Assembly: GCA_003224525.1 (NCBI GenBank)
Contig: QHZB01000217.1
Span: forward strand, 1-46,157
DNA from: Acidobacteriota bacterium
GTDB lineage: Bacteria; Acidobacteriota; Terriglobia; Acidiferrales; UBA7541
Reading direction: 5' to 3'
DNA length: 46,157 nt
Part shown: in pieces, positions 16,028-26,600 of the stretch
How positions within the stretch are numbered: position 1 is the stretch's first letter
Layout: every line of letters starts with the position of its first letter
Notes under the pieces: generated by a model
Told to the model about the DNA's origin: nothing
What the model saw: only the letters and a program-made list of their open reading frames with translations
The model's database searches: none
Position numbers and translations under genes: made by a program

Positions 16028-16957
16028 CTAGAAGTGAAACACTAGTTCCTCCGAACTTGAGGATTTGGGCCCGATGTAGAAATTGTCGATCAGGCGAGTT
16101 TTGCCGATGAAAACCGCGAGGAGAACAAGACAAGGCTTGTTCACGCGCACGACTGGCTCAAATGTCTCCGCATCAACAACTTCCGCGTAATCCACCCTGG
16201 CTAGACGCTCCGAATCTAGTTTGCGACGCAAACTAGATTGCAGCTGCAGCGCATCGCGCACTCCAGCAGCGAGTTCATTTTTCGCCGCTTCCAGCGCGCG
16301 ATACAAAACAGTGGCCGCCTTGCGTTCGTCTGCATTCAAATAAACGTTTCGCGAGGAGAGCGCCAAGCCGTCGGGTTCCCGGACCGGCGGGCAAACCACG
16401 ATTTCGGTATCCAGATTCAAGTCGCGCGCCATTTGCGTGATGAGCCGCGATTGCTGCGCATCTTTCCGTCCGAAGTATGCAAAATTCGGCTGCACAATTT
16501 GCAGCAGCTTCATGACGACTGTCGTCACGCCGCGGAAGTGCCCGGGCCGCGAGCGCCCTTCGAGTTTGTCGCTCAATCCATCCACGTTAACGTAGGTCGA
16601 AAATCCATTGGGATAGATCTCCGAAGGTTCCGGCGCAAAAAGCGCATCAACCCCCGCGTGCCGAAGTTTTTCGCTATCACTCTGGAAAGTTCGCGGATAT
16701 TTTGAGAAATCTTCGTTGGGGCCAAACTGTTTCGGATTGATGAAAATGGAAGCAATCACGGGCGAGCACTCCCGCCGCGCTCGTTCGATCAACGACAAAT
16801 GCCCTGCGTGCAGCGCCCCCATCGTCGGCACCAGCCCGACGATACGGCTTTCCGCACGCGCCTGCCGCGCCTGTTCTTTCATCCACGCAATTGTTCGGAT
16901 GGTGTCCACAGGGCAGGGATGTCTGCTCGAACCTACGCGCCTGCCGCTGTAGCGCAT
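16028..16957 (-). CDS. panC: Pantothenate synthetase
   Basis: It condenses pantoate and beta-alanine with ATP to pantothenate in the cytoplasm. Visible motifs are PTMGALHAGH (44-53, the HxGH nucleotide site), INPKQFGPNEDF, KLEGRSRPGHFRGVTTVV, FGRKDAQQ, EPDGLALSSRN, and the C-terminal TRLIDNF. The longest frame starts at ATG 16957 and overlaps the dinB gene end by 25 bp. Family alignment begins at Val17 (GTG at 16909), which would give a 293-residue protein, closer to the usual length, so the shorter start is a serious alternative. panB lies just upstream, with a DinB gene in between. Confidence 0.95.
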   Translation of the reverse strand: MRYSGRRVGSSRHPCPVDTIRTIAWMKEQARQARAESRIVGLVPTMGALHAGHLSLIERARRECSPVIASIFINPKQFGPNEDFSKYPRTFQSDSEKLRHAGVDALFAPEPSEIYPNGFSTYVNVDGLSDKLEGRSRPGHFRGVTTVVMKLLQIVQPNFAYFGRKDAQQSRLITQMARDLNLDTEIVVCPPVREPDGLALSSRNVYLNADERKAATVLYRALEAAKNELAAGVRDALQLQSSLRRKLDSERLARVDYAEVVDAETFEPVVRVNKPCLVLLAVFIGKTRLIDNFYIGPKSSSSEELVFHF

Positions 16958-17442
16958 TCGCGATAGAAGTGCATCAGGTCCGTCAGTATCGGTTGTGCGC
17001 CAAGTTGCCGCAGCAGCGTGGTGACCTGTCCGCGGTGATAGGTGCCGTGATTAGCAAGGTGCTGCATCGATTCCCAAAGAGGATTGCTGTAAACGCCGAA
17101 CTTCAGCGTCTTGTATTCAATAACGCGGTCTAGGTCGGATTGCGTCAGTCCGCGCACGAAACCAAGCAGGCGCGATTCGTGTTCGTTCCAGCGCTCCCGC
17201 AAGCTGGCCACGTCCTTGAATTGCGTCGTATCCGGGAGCGATGCAGGTGAGCGGCCCTGAAAGCGTTCCAGCCAGATCCACTCGGCGCCATAGACATGCG
17301 CAAGTGTGTCCCGGACGGAATCGAAGCTGGAGCCCATCGGCTTGACAAACTGTTCCGTCGTGAGAGCAGAAGCCGCCTCCAGCGACCGGTGATTCGCCCA
17401 GGCGTTGTAGTCGTACAGCGTGCGCATTTCTTGGGGCGTCAT
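16933..17442 (-). CDS. DinB-family protein
   Basis: The ATG at 17442 has GAGGAG before it. The 169-residue protein starts with EMRTLYDYNAWANHRSLEAA, followed by DTLAHVYGAEWIWLERFQG, and ends with MQHLANHGTYHRGQVTTLLR, the four-helix DinB/YfiT fold with its three metal-binding histidines. Some members are thiol-dependent transferases (bacillithiol or mycothiol S-transferases); most have no known substrate. It lies between panB and panC on the same strand, so it is likely co-transcribed with pantothenate synthesis, though no link in function is known to me. Confidence 0.85.
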   Translation of the reverse strand: MTPQEMRTLYDYNAWANHRSLEAASALTTEQFVKPMGSSFDSVRDTLAHVYGAEWIWLERFQGRSPASLPDTTQFKDVASLRERWNEHESRLLGFVRGLTQSDLDRVIEYKTLKFGVYSNPLWESMQHLANHGTYHRGQVTTLLRQLGAQPILTDLMHFYRECATAAGA

Positions 17443-17482
17443 TTCAAGCTCCTCGTTGCACGTGGAGATATTTGTGAATGGT

Positions 17483-18373
17483 TTAGCTCTCGATGAAGAT
17501 GGTCTTGCGATCTTTCGTGGATTGCGGCGCATGATAAGACTCGGCGTCCGAAGGAAATCCGCCCTCGCGCACATCATCGCAGTATTCGCGCACGGCCTTG
17601 GAAATGATTTCTCCAACATTCGCATACTGGCGCGCAAATTTCGGCGTCTGGCCAAACGTGAGACCCAGAAGATCGTGAACGACAAGAATCTGCCCGTCAC
17701 AGTCCGGGCCGGCGCCGATGCCGATCGTTGGGATGCGCAATTCACGCGTAATCTGCGCTGCCAGCTCGCGAGGCACAGCCTCCAGAACAACCGCAAAAGC
17801 CCCCGCCGCTTCCACCGCGTGGGCATCGCGAATCAACTGCTCGGCAGCATCCGGCGTTTTTCCCTGCACGCGATACCCGCCGAGCGCGTTCACCGATTGC
17901 GGCGTCAAGCCGACGTGCCCCATCACCGGGATTTCCGCCTCCGTCAGCCGCGAGATCAGCTCCAGACGGCGTTCCCCGCCCTCCACCTTCACGGCCTCCG
18001 CGCCGGCTTCCTTTACGAAACGCATGGCATTGTGCAGCGACTCACCCAAGTCGGTGTGATAACTGCCGTAAGGCATGTCCGCCACAAGAAGCGCGCGGCG
18101 CATTCCGCGGCGCGCGGCGCGCGTATGGTGCAGCATCTCGTCAATCGTCACCGGCAGAGTACTCTCGTGCCCCAGCACGACCATGCCAAGGGAATCGCCG
18201 ACAAGAATCACGTCCACGCCGGCTTCGTCGAGCAGCCGCGCGGTCGGATAGTCGTATGCCGTGAGGCAAGTGATTTTCTGCGAGTTGGAATGGGGGCCTG
18301 CAGCCTGGATCTTGCGCTGCAGGAGATCGGGCACGGTGACTTTTCCGTTCCCGGAATTTGGGACAGCGCTCAT
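17483..18373 (-). CDS. panB: 3-methyl-2-oxobutanoate hydroxymethyltransferase
   Basis: The first step of pantothenate synthesis: ketopantoate from 2-oxoisovalerate and methylene-tetrahydrofolate. The 296-residue protein shows ITCLTAYDYPTARLLDEAG, VGDSLGMVVLGHESTLPVT with the metal-binding Asp, EGGERR, PVMGHVGLTPQSVNALGGY, and TIGIGAGPDCDGQILVVHDL. GGAGG precedes the ATG. It is first in the panB-dinB-panC run on the minus strand. Confidence 0.96.
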   Translation of the reverse strand: MSAVPNSGNGKVTVPDLLQRKIQAAGPHSNSQKITCLTAYDYPTARLLDEAGVDVILVGDSLGMVVLGHESTLPVTIDEMLHHTRAARRGMRRALLVADMPYGSYHTDLGESLHNAMRFVKEAGAEAVKVEGGERRLELISRLTEAEIPVMGHVGLTPQSVNALGGYRVQGKTPDAAEQLIRDAHAVEAAGAFAVVLEAVPRELAAQITRELRIPTIGIGAGPDCDGQILVVHDLLGLTFGQTPKFARQYANVGEIISKAVREYCDDVREGGFPSDAESYHAPQSTKDRKTIFIES

Positions 18374-18529
18374 GGTGGCCTCCGGTGCCGTTCCCTTAAA
18401 TGGGGATACAGCCCTGTACCTAATGCTCCCAAGAATAGCAAACTCAAATGCAAATCACCAGAATTTTCGATACTCCCTAGTGAGACACTTTCCCCCAGCA
18501 CGAAGCTATGGATTCCGAAGGACGCCGAA

Positions 18530-19415
18530 CTAGCGGGAACCGGAGGCGGGAGCTGAGGCGGGCTTCTCCGGGTACAGGCGCTCAAACTCCGGGTCGCCGT
18601 GAAGAAGGGTGAGGTCTGGGTCGCGGCGAGTCCACACCGTGTCCCTGTATCCCGCTTCCCAGGCTTTGTGCAGAGTATCCAGGGCTTCCGGCTTTCTCTT
18701 CAGGGCGCAGTACACGCAAGCCGCGTTGTAGAGAATCGAGGCCTCGTTGGCGCGCAAGGTGACGGCCAGATTGAGCTCACGCAAGGCGTCGTCCACTCGA
18801 TGCAATTCGGCATAGTAGTTGCTCATCAGGATCCGCGCTCGCGCATCCTCGGGCACATGTTTCAAGTGGTTCTCGAGCGCGGCGATGAACCTCTGGGCCA
18901 TGTTGCGCCTGGCTTCTTCTTTGCCCATGGCGCCGAGAGAGTTCATGATGGGCACATAAACGTTGTAGTCTTCACCGCTTGCTTCTATGGCGGCTCCCGC
19001 GATGTCCAGAACTTCCTGGTAGCGTCCCGCGGCGAACAGGGAGCGGCAGAACAGGTAATAGGCGCCCTCGCAGTCGCGCTTGCGGTCGATAGCCTTTTTG
19101 ACCATGCGCACGGCTTCGTCATGGAGTTCGGCGGCGTAGAGGACCCAGGCCTGGCTGACCTGCACTTCGGGCAGGTCCCAGCGCAGGGCCACGGCCCTGC
19201 CGGAAGCCTCCCGCGCGCGCTCGACCCACATCACGCTGGAAGCGCTCCAGCAACTGGCTGTCCTGGGCCATTTCAGGGGGAAGAAACTTTAGGGCCACGC
19301 GGCGGCCGAGCTGCGAATCCTCAGCTTCGTACACCACGCCCATACCGCCCGCGCCCAGCTTGCGGAGAATCTTGTAATGCAGAAGTGACTGGCCGATGAG
19401 TGAGTCCTGGCTCAT
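18530..19415 (-). pseudogene. Ser/Thr protein kinase-TPR gene with internal deletion and frame change
   Basis: The frame starting at ATG 19415 encodes the N-terminus of a PknB-type kinase: [20 protein letters not shown] with the glycine loop, then [20 protein letters not shown] with the ATP-binding Lys. Right after LLERF (about 19238) kinase similarity stops. From about 19234 a different frame encodes a TPR-like helical tail ([39 protein letters not shown], then NEASILYNAACVYCALKRKP) ending in GDPEFERLYPEKPAS, which is the usual C-terminus of acidobacterial kinase-TPR proteins. The catalytic HRD and DFG segments and the membrane span are missing. One internal deletion with a frame change explains this; an assembly collapse is the alternative. 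Confidence 0.7.
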
Positions 19416-19497
19416 GTTCTCCGGCTGATAGTATGCGGCGCTGTGGCCGCCGTCAAGGTGACCAGGCGGGGCTGCTCGTAAGGCGTTTGCGACCACC

Positions 19498-20649
19498 TCA
19501 CCCGTTCTGTGCTTGGGCGCGGCCTTTCCATTGTCCGCCGCGACCGAGCCAGTAGCGCACAGCGGAAACACACGTGGCGTAGCCGTAGAACGCCGCCGCG
19601 AAAGGCAGCGTCAAGGCCCAGGCTGCCGATAAGTTGTAAAACCGCACAGTCAGGAGAAAGGTTGCGGTCATTAGAGCAATGGCAGTGTCCACCAGGAGCC
19701 AGGCTTCACCGGGATAAGCGAAAAAGAGAATCCAGGGCAGAAGAAAAGTTCCGAACAAACCAGCCAGGGCAACGGCGAAAAATGCGAATGAATAGTGGAG
19801 TTGGGTGAAAGCGGTGCGCGCAATCATATCGCGAATTTCCGCGAAGGTTCCATAGCCCCGCAAGCTCACGCTCACGCGCGTCAGCCCCATCCAGATTTTC
19901 CCGCCGTTTTTCTTCACGGCGCGAGCGAGCGCACAGTCGTCAATCACCTCACCGCGAATTGAGGCCATCCCGCCGATGGGCGCGAGCACGTTCCGCCGCA
20001 ACAAAATACATCCGCCCGCGGCTCCGGCTGTGCTCGCGTTCGGATCCGCGATCCATCGCGGCGGATACAGCAACAGAAAAAAATATAGAAACGCTGGAAT
20101 CAGCAGGCGTTCAGCAAATGTGTTCGCCTGGAGCAGCACCATTAGGGATGTCAGGTCCAGTGAATTCTTTTCCGCGCGAAACACCAGGCGGCGCAGCGTG
20201 TCCGGCGCGTGTTCGATATCGGCGTCCGTGAACCAAATGAATTCCACTCCTTTCTCACTTGTCGCAGAAATGCCTTCGTTCAGCGCCCAAAGTTTTCCGG
20301 TCCAGCCTGGCGCAAGCGGAGCCGCAGAGTGAATTTTCAGGCGCTGCGATGCGCCAGATTCATTGGCGGCTTGTTGCGCGAGCGCGGCGGTGCCGTCTTC
20401 GCTGTGGTCGTCAACGACGACGATCGAGAACTCCCCGGGATAATCCTGTTTCGCTAAGGACGAAATTGCTTGGGAGATAGTCGTGGCCTCATTGCGAGCT
20501 GGAACGACTGCAACGACGTGCGGCCAGTCCTCGAGCCGCCGCGGTTCGATTTTGTCTTCGCTTAGCCGCCAAAAACTTCCGCGCGCGAGAAGGAGATAGA
20601 GCCAGATAGCAAGAGGAATGGCAGCAAGGAAGTTTAGATTCAGAGGCAC
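19498..20649 (-). CDS. hpnB: HpnB-like family 2 glycosyltransferase (hopanoid-associated)
   Basis: The 383-residue protein starts at GTG 20649 and opens with a membrane segment. It has a GT2 catalytic domain: [39 protein letters not shown], and [13 protein letters not shown] with the DxD metal site. Several membrane segments follow and the tail reads RGGQWKGRA. The order and the GGQWKGR end match the family named HpnB, often found in hopanoid clusters, where its substrate is not settled. No other hopanoid genes are in this window, so the pathway link is by family only. Confidence 0.85.
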   Translation of the reverse strand: MPLNLNFLAAIPLAIWLYLLLARGSFWRLSEDKIEPRRLEDWPHVVAVVPARNEATTISQAISSLAKQDYPGEFSIVVVDDHSEDGTAALAQQAANESGASQRLKIHSAAPLAPGWTGKLWALNEGISATSEKGVEFIWFTDADIEHAPDTLRRLVFRAEKNSLDLTSLMVLLQANTFAERLLIPAFLYFFLLLYPPRWIADPNASTAGAAGGCILLRRNVLAPIGGMASIRGEVIDDCALARAVKKNGGKIWMGLTRVSVSLRGYGTFAEIRDMIARTAFTQLHYSFAFFAVALAGLFGTFLLPWILFFAYPGEAWLLVDTAIALMTATFLLTVRFYNLSAAWALTLPFAAAFYGYATCVSAVRYWLGRGGQWKGRAQAQNG

Positions 20650-20681
20650 GCGCTATTCTGCAATAAGCCGGTATCGGAGCG

Positions 20682-22898
20682 CTACGCCAGATCTTCCGCG
20701 CGAATGGGGAGCCGCCGAATTCTCTTCCCCGTCGCCGCGAAGATCGCATTGCACATCGCGGGAGCAACCACCGGCAATCCGGGCTCGCCGATTCCGGTAG
20801 GCTCTTCCTGGCTCATCACCACATGAACTTCGGTTTTCGGCGTCTCGCCAATCCGCGGCATCTGGTAGTCGTGGAAATTTGACTGCTCCACGCGGCCTCC
20901 GTTGATGGTGATCGCGTCATGCAAAGAGGCGGAGAGCCCGTAGATAGCCGCGCTCTCGACTTGCGCGCGCACGCCTTCCGGATTAATCGGCCGGCCGCAA
21001 TCCACGGCGTAAACGATGCGATGCACCTTCACGGCGCCGTCTTTCACGCTGACTTCAACGACAGCAGCGGTGTAGCTCTCAAAGGAATAGTATCCGGAGA
21101 TGCCGCGAGAAACTCCCTTTGGGAGCGGCTTGCCCCAAGCAGCTTTCTCCGCCGCAAGGCGCAACACGCCCTTCAGGCGAGCGGTGTCGAGCGGCTTGCC
21201 CTCCTTCAAGTTGGTGAAATCGGGGATTTTGCGATCCTCTCCGATGAGGCGCAGGCGAAATTCCAGCGGGTTGGCGCCGGCGGCAGCAGCGAGTTCATCC
21301 ACAAACGATTCGACCACGAAGCCGCTCGTGGAATGCTCGACGGAGCGCCACCAGGCGCGCGGCACGGACGACTTTGCGAGCGTGTATTCGACACGGTAGT
21401 TCGGCGTTTGATAAGGAATGAACGCGGCGGTGGCAAATTCGGACTTTTCCGGATTCTCTTCGCCCTTAGGGTTCCACATCGCTTCGATGGAGGTGGAAGT
21501 CTGGAAATGTTTCCACGCGGCGAGATTACCCTTCGCATCGAGAGCTCCCGAAAAATGGTGATAAGAGGCGGGACGATAGAAACCGTGCTGCATGTCGTCT
21601 TCGCGGGTCCAAAATACCATGACCGGCTTGCCAGAAACCTCTGCCACTTGCGCCGCTTCCATGACGAAGTCCGCCTGATAGCGTCTGCCAAAGCCTCCGC
21701 CCATCAGGGTGGTATGCACGATCACTTTCTCGGGAGGCAGTTTTGCGGTCTGAGCGATGATCTGCTGCGCCCATTGCGGGGCCTGCGTCGGCACCCACGC
21801 TTCCGCACAGTCAGGCCGGATATGCACTGTACAGTTCATGGGCTCCATGGTGGCGTGAGCCGCAAAAGGGAATTCGTAAATAGCTTCAATTTTTTTTGTG
21901 GCTTCGGCAAGGGCCGCTCCGGCATCGCCCTCGTTGCGGACAACCTTGCCCGGCTTGGCGGCGTTGTCAAGAAACTGCTGCCGGAGAGACGCGGAGGATT
22001 CCGATGCGGCCGGGCCTTCGTCCCAGATGATCTGGAGGGCTTTGCGGCCTTGAATAGCCGCCCAGGAATTATCTGCAAGGACAGCCACGCCACCCGCGGT
22101 AAACGCGCCCTGCCCCACGGGGTCGATCGCGAAGACGTCCCGAACGCCAGGCACGGCTTTGGTTTTTGTGGCGTCAAAAGATTTTACCTTTCCGCCAAAA
22201 ACCGGACAGCGCGCGATGACCGCGAACAGCATGCCGGGGACGCGTGAATCAAGACCGAATATTGCGGCTCCGGTAGCTTTGCCCTGGCCTTCAAAGCGCC
22301 GCGTGTCATGGCCGATGATGGTGAAATCGTTGGGATTCTTGAGCGGAACGGCGTTGAAGTCCGGCACGGGGAGTTTCGCCGCGTCCGAGACAAGTTCGCC
22401 GTAGGTCAGGAAATTCTTGCGCGCGCCGTGGAGAATGCCACCGTCCCGGGCTTTGCAAGTGTCGCGACTGACGTTCCAGCGTGCCGCCGCGGCAGAAACG
22501 AACATTTCGCGTGCCGCCGCGCCCGCACGGCGCATAGGCAGCCAGGAGCCAGAGACGCTGCCGCTGCCGCCGGTACCGTGGTCATAAATCTTGGGATTGG
22601 TGGGCGCTTGCTCGACCTTCACACGCTTCCAATCCAGGCATAGCTCCTCCGCCAGGATCATGGGGAGTGCCGTCATGATGCCTTGGCCCATCTCGGACTT
22701 ACCAAGAATCAGCGTGACGTTGTTGTCCGGAGTGACGCGGACCCAGGCGTCAAAAGGATTGGGAGTTTTCTTTTCCTGCTCCTGCGCTTGATCGGCAAAA
22801 GCGCTCGCAGACAGATGGAAGCCGATGACGAGCGCCACACCTCCTGCGGCACCGGTCTTCAAGAAATCGCGACGGTTTACAACGGAAGCATTCGTCAT
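20682..22898 (-). CDS. iorB: Molybdopterin-binding subunit of a xanthine-dehydrogenase-family oxidoreductase (IorB-like)
   Basis: The ATG at 22898 has GAGG upstream and starts a Tat signal ([20 protein letters not shown]), so the enzyme is exported folded. A longer frame to 23135 only reads through the neighbouring gene. The 738-residue protein shows [40 protein letters not shown], and the C-terminal [17 protein letters not shown] with TGIGEPGLP carrying the catalytic Glu. This is the single-chain large subunit type seen in isoquinoline 1-oxidoreductase and aldehyde dehydrogenases. The true substrate is unknown. Its small [2Fe-2S] partner is encoded 44 bp upstream. Confidence 0.9.
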   Translation of the reverse strand: MTNASVVNRRDFLKTGAAGGVALVIGFHLSASAFADQAQEQEKKTPNPFDAWVRVTPDNNVTLILGKSEMGQGIMTALPMILAEELCLDWKRVKVEQAPTNPKIYDHGTGGSGSVSGSWLPMRRAGAAAREMFVSAAAARWNVSRDTCKARDGGILHGARKNFLTYGELVSDAAKLPVPDFNAVPLKNPNDFTIIGHDTRRFEGQGKATGAAIFGLDSRVPGMLFAVIARCPVFGGKVKSFDATKTKAVPGVRDVFAIDPVGQGAFTAGGVAVLADNSWAAIQGRKALQIIWDEGPAASESSASLRQQFLDNAAKPGKVVRNEGDAGAALAEATKKIEAIYEFPFAAHATMEPMNCTVHIRPDCAEAWVPTQAPQWAQQIIAQTAKLPPEKVIVHTTLMGGGFGRRYQADFVMEAAQVAEVSGKPVMVFWTREDDMQHGFYRPASYHHFSGALDAKGNLAAWKHFQTSTSIEAMWNPKGEENPEKSEFATAAFIPYQTPNYRVEYTLAKSSVPRAWWRSVEHSTSGFVVESFVDELAAAAGANPLEFRLRLIGEDRKIPDFTNLKEGKPLDTARLKGVLRLAAEKAAWGKPLPKGVSRGISGYYSFESYTAAVVEVSVKDGAVKVHRIVYAVDCGRPINPEGVRAQVESAAIYGLSASLHDAITINGGRVEQSNFHDYQMPRIGETPKTEVHVVMSQEEPTGIGEPGLPVVAPAMCNAIFAATGKRIRRLPIRAEDLA

Positions 22899-22942
22899 TG
22901 GACACCTCGTGAGGTATTGCGGCAACTGCGGTTCAAGATGGC

Positions 22943-23422
22943 TTAAGCGGCGGACTTCGCCTTCCCCGCCTGCATGGACGCCGCGCGGTGGATGGCTTTG
23001 CGGATACGCTGGTAGGTGCCGCAGCGGCAGATGTTGCCGCTCATGGCGTCGTCGATGTCGGTGTCGGTGGGGTTGGGCTTTTTCGAAAGCAGCGCTACTG
23101 CGGACATGATCTGTCCGGACTGGCAGTAGCCGCACTGCGGAACGTCTTCTTCCATCCAGGCTTGTTGCACCGGGTGGCTGCCATCGGCAGAGAGACCTTC
23201 AATGGTGGTTATTTTCTTGCCGGCGACGCTCGAGACCGGAGTGATGCAGGAACGCGTTGCTTCGCCGTTGATGTGCACGGTGCAAGCCCCGCAGAGCGCC
23301 ATGCCGCAGCCGAACTTCGTGCCGGTCATGTTCAGGGTGTCGCGCAAGACCCAGAGCAGCGGCATGTCCGGGCTGACGTCGACGGATTGGGCTTTGCCGT
23401 TCAAGGTGAAACTAGTGGCCAT
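22943..23422 (-). CDS. iorA: [2Fe-2S] subunit of a molybdenum hydroxylase (IorA-like)
   Basis: The 159-residue protein has the plant-type ferredoxin cluster site [19 protein letters not shown] with a fourth Cys in RSC, and a helical domain with the second cluster site ([12 protein letters not shown] and [14 protein letters not shown]). It carries electrons from the molybdopterin centre of the IorB-like subunit. There is no FAD subunit gene, and no cytochrome gene beside it, so the electron acceptor is unknown. It probably travels with the Tat-exported large subunit, since it has no signal of its own. Confidence 0.93.
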   Translation of the reverse strand: MATSFTLNGKAQSVDVSPDMPLLWVLRDTLNMTGTKFGCGMALCGACTVHINGEATRSCITPVSSVAGKKITTIEGLSADGSHPVQQAWMEEDVPQCGYCQSGQIMSAVALLSKKPNPTDTDIDDAMSGNICRCGTYQRIRKAIHRAASMQAGKAKSAA

Positions 23423-23636
23423 GGAGTCCTCCCTCTAGCAGGGCAATATCCTACAACAACTCAGGGTATGGATGAAAATCCGCGAATCGCGTCCAGGGGG
23501 AGCGCAGATAGGCGGTGCGGACCGGCAGTCGCCGAACGCGGCAGAAGTTTTCAGGAAACTGCCGCGTGTAACATTTGAGGACAAGAGAATGGACCTCAGG
23601 GAATCAGACGCCCGGCATCCGGAGGCGTGAGCAAGC

Positions 23637-26600
23637 TCAGTTTCCCTCAGCAGGGGCGGGCTTGGGAGGGGCTTTGGGAGGCGGTGGCGGAGCTTCCGAT
23701 TCGACGCCGCGCCAGCCCACGGGACGCCCGCTCACCGCTTCCTTCACGGATCGGAACAGCACCACGTACATCAACTGGCGGTAGTAGAAGCGCTGCAACA
23801 AGACGGGGAACAGCAGCGTCCAGTCTTCCTTGTGCTCCAAGGCAAAAGCCACCATGCACGTGAGTACGTCGATGAGCAGAAAGCCCAGGAAGAAGAGCAC
23901 CGATTTTTCCACGTCCGCAGTGGTCCACAACTGAGGCAGCCGCGTGACGCGGAACTGCGCCAGGACCCAGAGCAACAGCGAGCCAAAGAACATGAGGTCG
24001 ATGATCGGCGAAATCAGCGGCAACACCAGCTGAAATACAAAGATGTTCGGAAGCGCGATCCAGCCGAGCGTTCCGTATTTTGGCCGGAGAAGCGTGTCGC
24101 CATGCTTCCAGAAGGATTGCAACGTGCCAAAGGTCCAGCGGAAACGCTGGCGGATGAGTTGCCCCGCGGTTTCCGGGGCTTCCGTCCAGGCGGTGGCCTC
24201 TTCGTCGTAGCTGACGCGCCAACCGAGGCGGCGGATCGCAATGGTCAGATCGGCGTCTTCGGCTACGGTGTCCGCAGTGATGCCGCCCGCGGCTTCAATG
24301 GCTTTCTTGCGCCACGCACCGAGCGCTCCGGGCACGACGGTAATGCAATTCAAGAGGTCAAACGCGCGCTTCTCCATGTTCTGGCTGGTGATGTACTCCA
24401 GCGCTTGCCAGCGCGTCAGCCAGCGCGAGCGGTTGCCGACCTTCACATTGCCCGCGACCGCGCCAACCTGGGGATCCGAAAAGTGGCGGATCAGGTTGCG
24501 AATGGCGTCCGGCTCAATTTCCGTGTCCGCGTCGATGGTCACCACAATTTCAGTATCCACCAGCAGGGACATGGCGTGGCTCAGCGCCGCCGCTTTTCCA
24601 CGATTCACCTGGTGAATGATGTGGACACGCGGCTCATGCGAAAAGTTTGCATCCAGCAACTCGCCTGTTTTGTCCGCTGAGCCATCGTCCACAACGATGA
24701 CCCGCAAGTCCTCTAGATCCGAGAGCAGGACCGAGGCGATGGTCTGCACGATGACGTTCTCTTCGTTGTGCGCCGGGATCAGTACGGTCACGCTCGGCGG
24801 CGGATTTGACATTACCGCACGGTCCGGCCGCAGCTTCTCGATCAGCGCCAGCAGGCCGATGACCACAGCGCGTCCACTTACCAAAAAGATGCCGAGGACG
24901 AAAATGATGCCAATGAAGAAACGGAAGTATTGAAAAATCCCGAAGATGAATCCGTCGGCGCGAGCTTCAAACTGTTCTTCAGGTGAAAGAGGCAGCATCA
25001 CCTGCGCGCGGGTTTTCCCGATCAGGTCCGAAGCGGAAACGAACTGGTAGCCCTCCGCGCGAAGAGCGTCGATGATCTGTGGCAGCGCGGCAAGGGTCTG
25101 GCTGCGATCCCCGCCGCCGTCGTGCAGAAGAATAATATTGCCTTTGTTCGCTTGCCTCAGAACGCGATCAACAGTCTCTTTGGCGGGGATCGGCTTGCCG
25201 TCCCGCAGGCTCCAGTCATCCGGATCGATGCGCTGGCCGACAATCAGGTATCCGAGCTCCTGGGGATAGGGAAGTTGCGCCACTTCCTCGGCATATTCCG
25301 GCTGGTGATCAATCCCGTAAGGCGGGCGGAATAGGATGGACTTTGCCCCGAGCGTGCTTTCAATCAGGCGCTCCGTCAAATTCAGCTGCCAGCGAATTTC
25401 CGTGCGTGAAATGGTGTCGTCGAACTTTGGATGCGTGAAGGTATGATTTCCAATTTCATGGCCTTCGGCGTACTCGCGCTTCAGTATATCCGGCCGCTGG
25501 TTGGCCATGTTGCCGATCACGAAGAATACTCCGGGTACGTTCTTCTGCTTCAGAACGTCCAGGATCTTCGGGGTCCATTTCGGATCGGGGCCATCGTCAA
25601 AGGAAAGGGCGATTTTTTTATTTGCGGCGCCGAACTGGTCAATGTTGTAGGAGAGCGGGATGGCTTCGTAGGTTTCGTCGGTGAAAAGGTCGGCCGTGGC
25701 GTCGTATTCGAAGGAGCGCCGGCCGTGCTTGGGAGTATCCGTGATATGCCAGAAGTCGCCGTCGCCTTCGAGGATCAGGTCGGGACCGGGTGCGAGGTCG
25801 GTCAATTTTTGCCGGGCCGCGTCGTCTGCGTGCGCGGCATCCCAAATCGGCCAGAGAGAGGTGTCCGCGGATCCCAGCCGCCATAGCGCCGTGCCCTGAA
25901 CTCCGAGCCTTTCGCTGGCGCGCAATTGGTTGTAAGCCGTGACGGCGTCCAGCATCCACACCTGATGCGCATGGTTGTGCTCGTCGTAATAGGAATAGTG
26001 CGGATTCAGCGAATCGCTATCAAACTCGACGTCCGTCTCCGATTCCTTGACGTGCAATAGCGCTCCTTGAATGTCGAACTCGGCGGCCGGCTCATTCTCT
26101 TTCTTCGGTGCGGTGGACCAGTCGTAGGCATAATTCGCAATGCCCACGACGATCTTCTGCGCGGGAACAACCTCGAGTACCTGACGCAAATTCTCAACGA
26201 ACCAGTCCTGCGCCGCGATGGGGCCGGGCGCGGAGGTCAGCCAGTGCTGGTCGTAATTCATCAGCACAATCGCGTCGCACTTCTTGCCGAAATACTCGTA
26301 ATCGTAGGCATCATCGCGTGCGGGCAACGCGATCATTAACTTCAACCCCACAGAGTGGAGGGCAGGCGCCAGCCCGCCGATGAAGGCGCGGAAGTGCGCC
26401 TGGCTCGCGTCGGGCACTTCTTCAAAGTCAACGACAATGCCGGCCTCGTGCGCTTCCACCGCGTATTCAACAGTGTCCCGTATGAGTTTCTGGCGCGCGG
26501 AGGGACTCGCCAGCAAGTGGGCCATTTCCTTGATGCGCCATTCCACCCCATCGTAGTTGTTGACGAGACCCATCATGGGCAGCTCGATGGGCGGATTGAA

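Noticed and set aside
17443-17826. N-terminal extension of the dinB frame into panB
   Set aside because: The region is panB in another frame, and the ATG at 17442 has a good ribosome-binding site and matches DinB family starts.
20919-22247. A 442-codon plus-strand frame opposite the iorB gene
   Set aside because: The minus strand encodes a complete Tat-exported molybdopterin subunit; the opposite frame has no recognisable domain.
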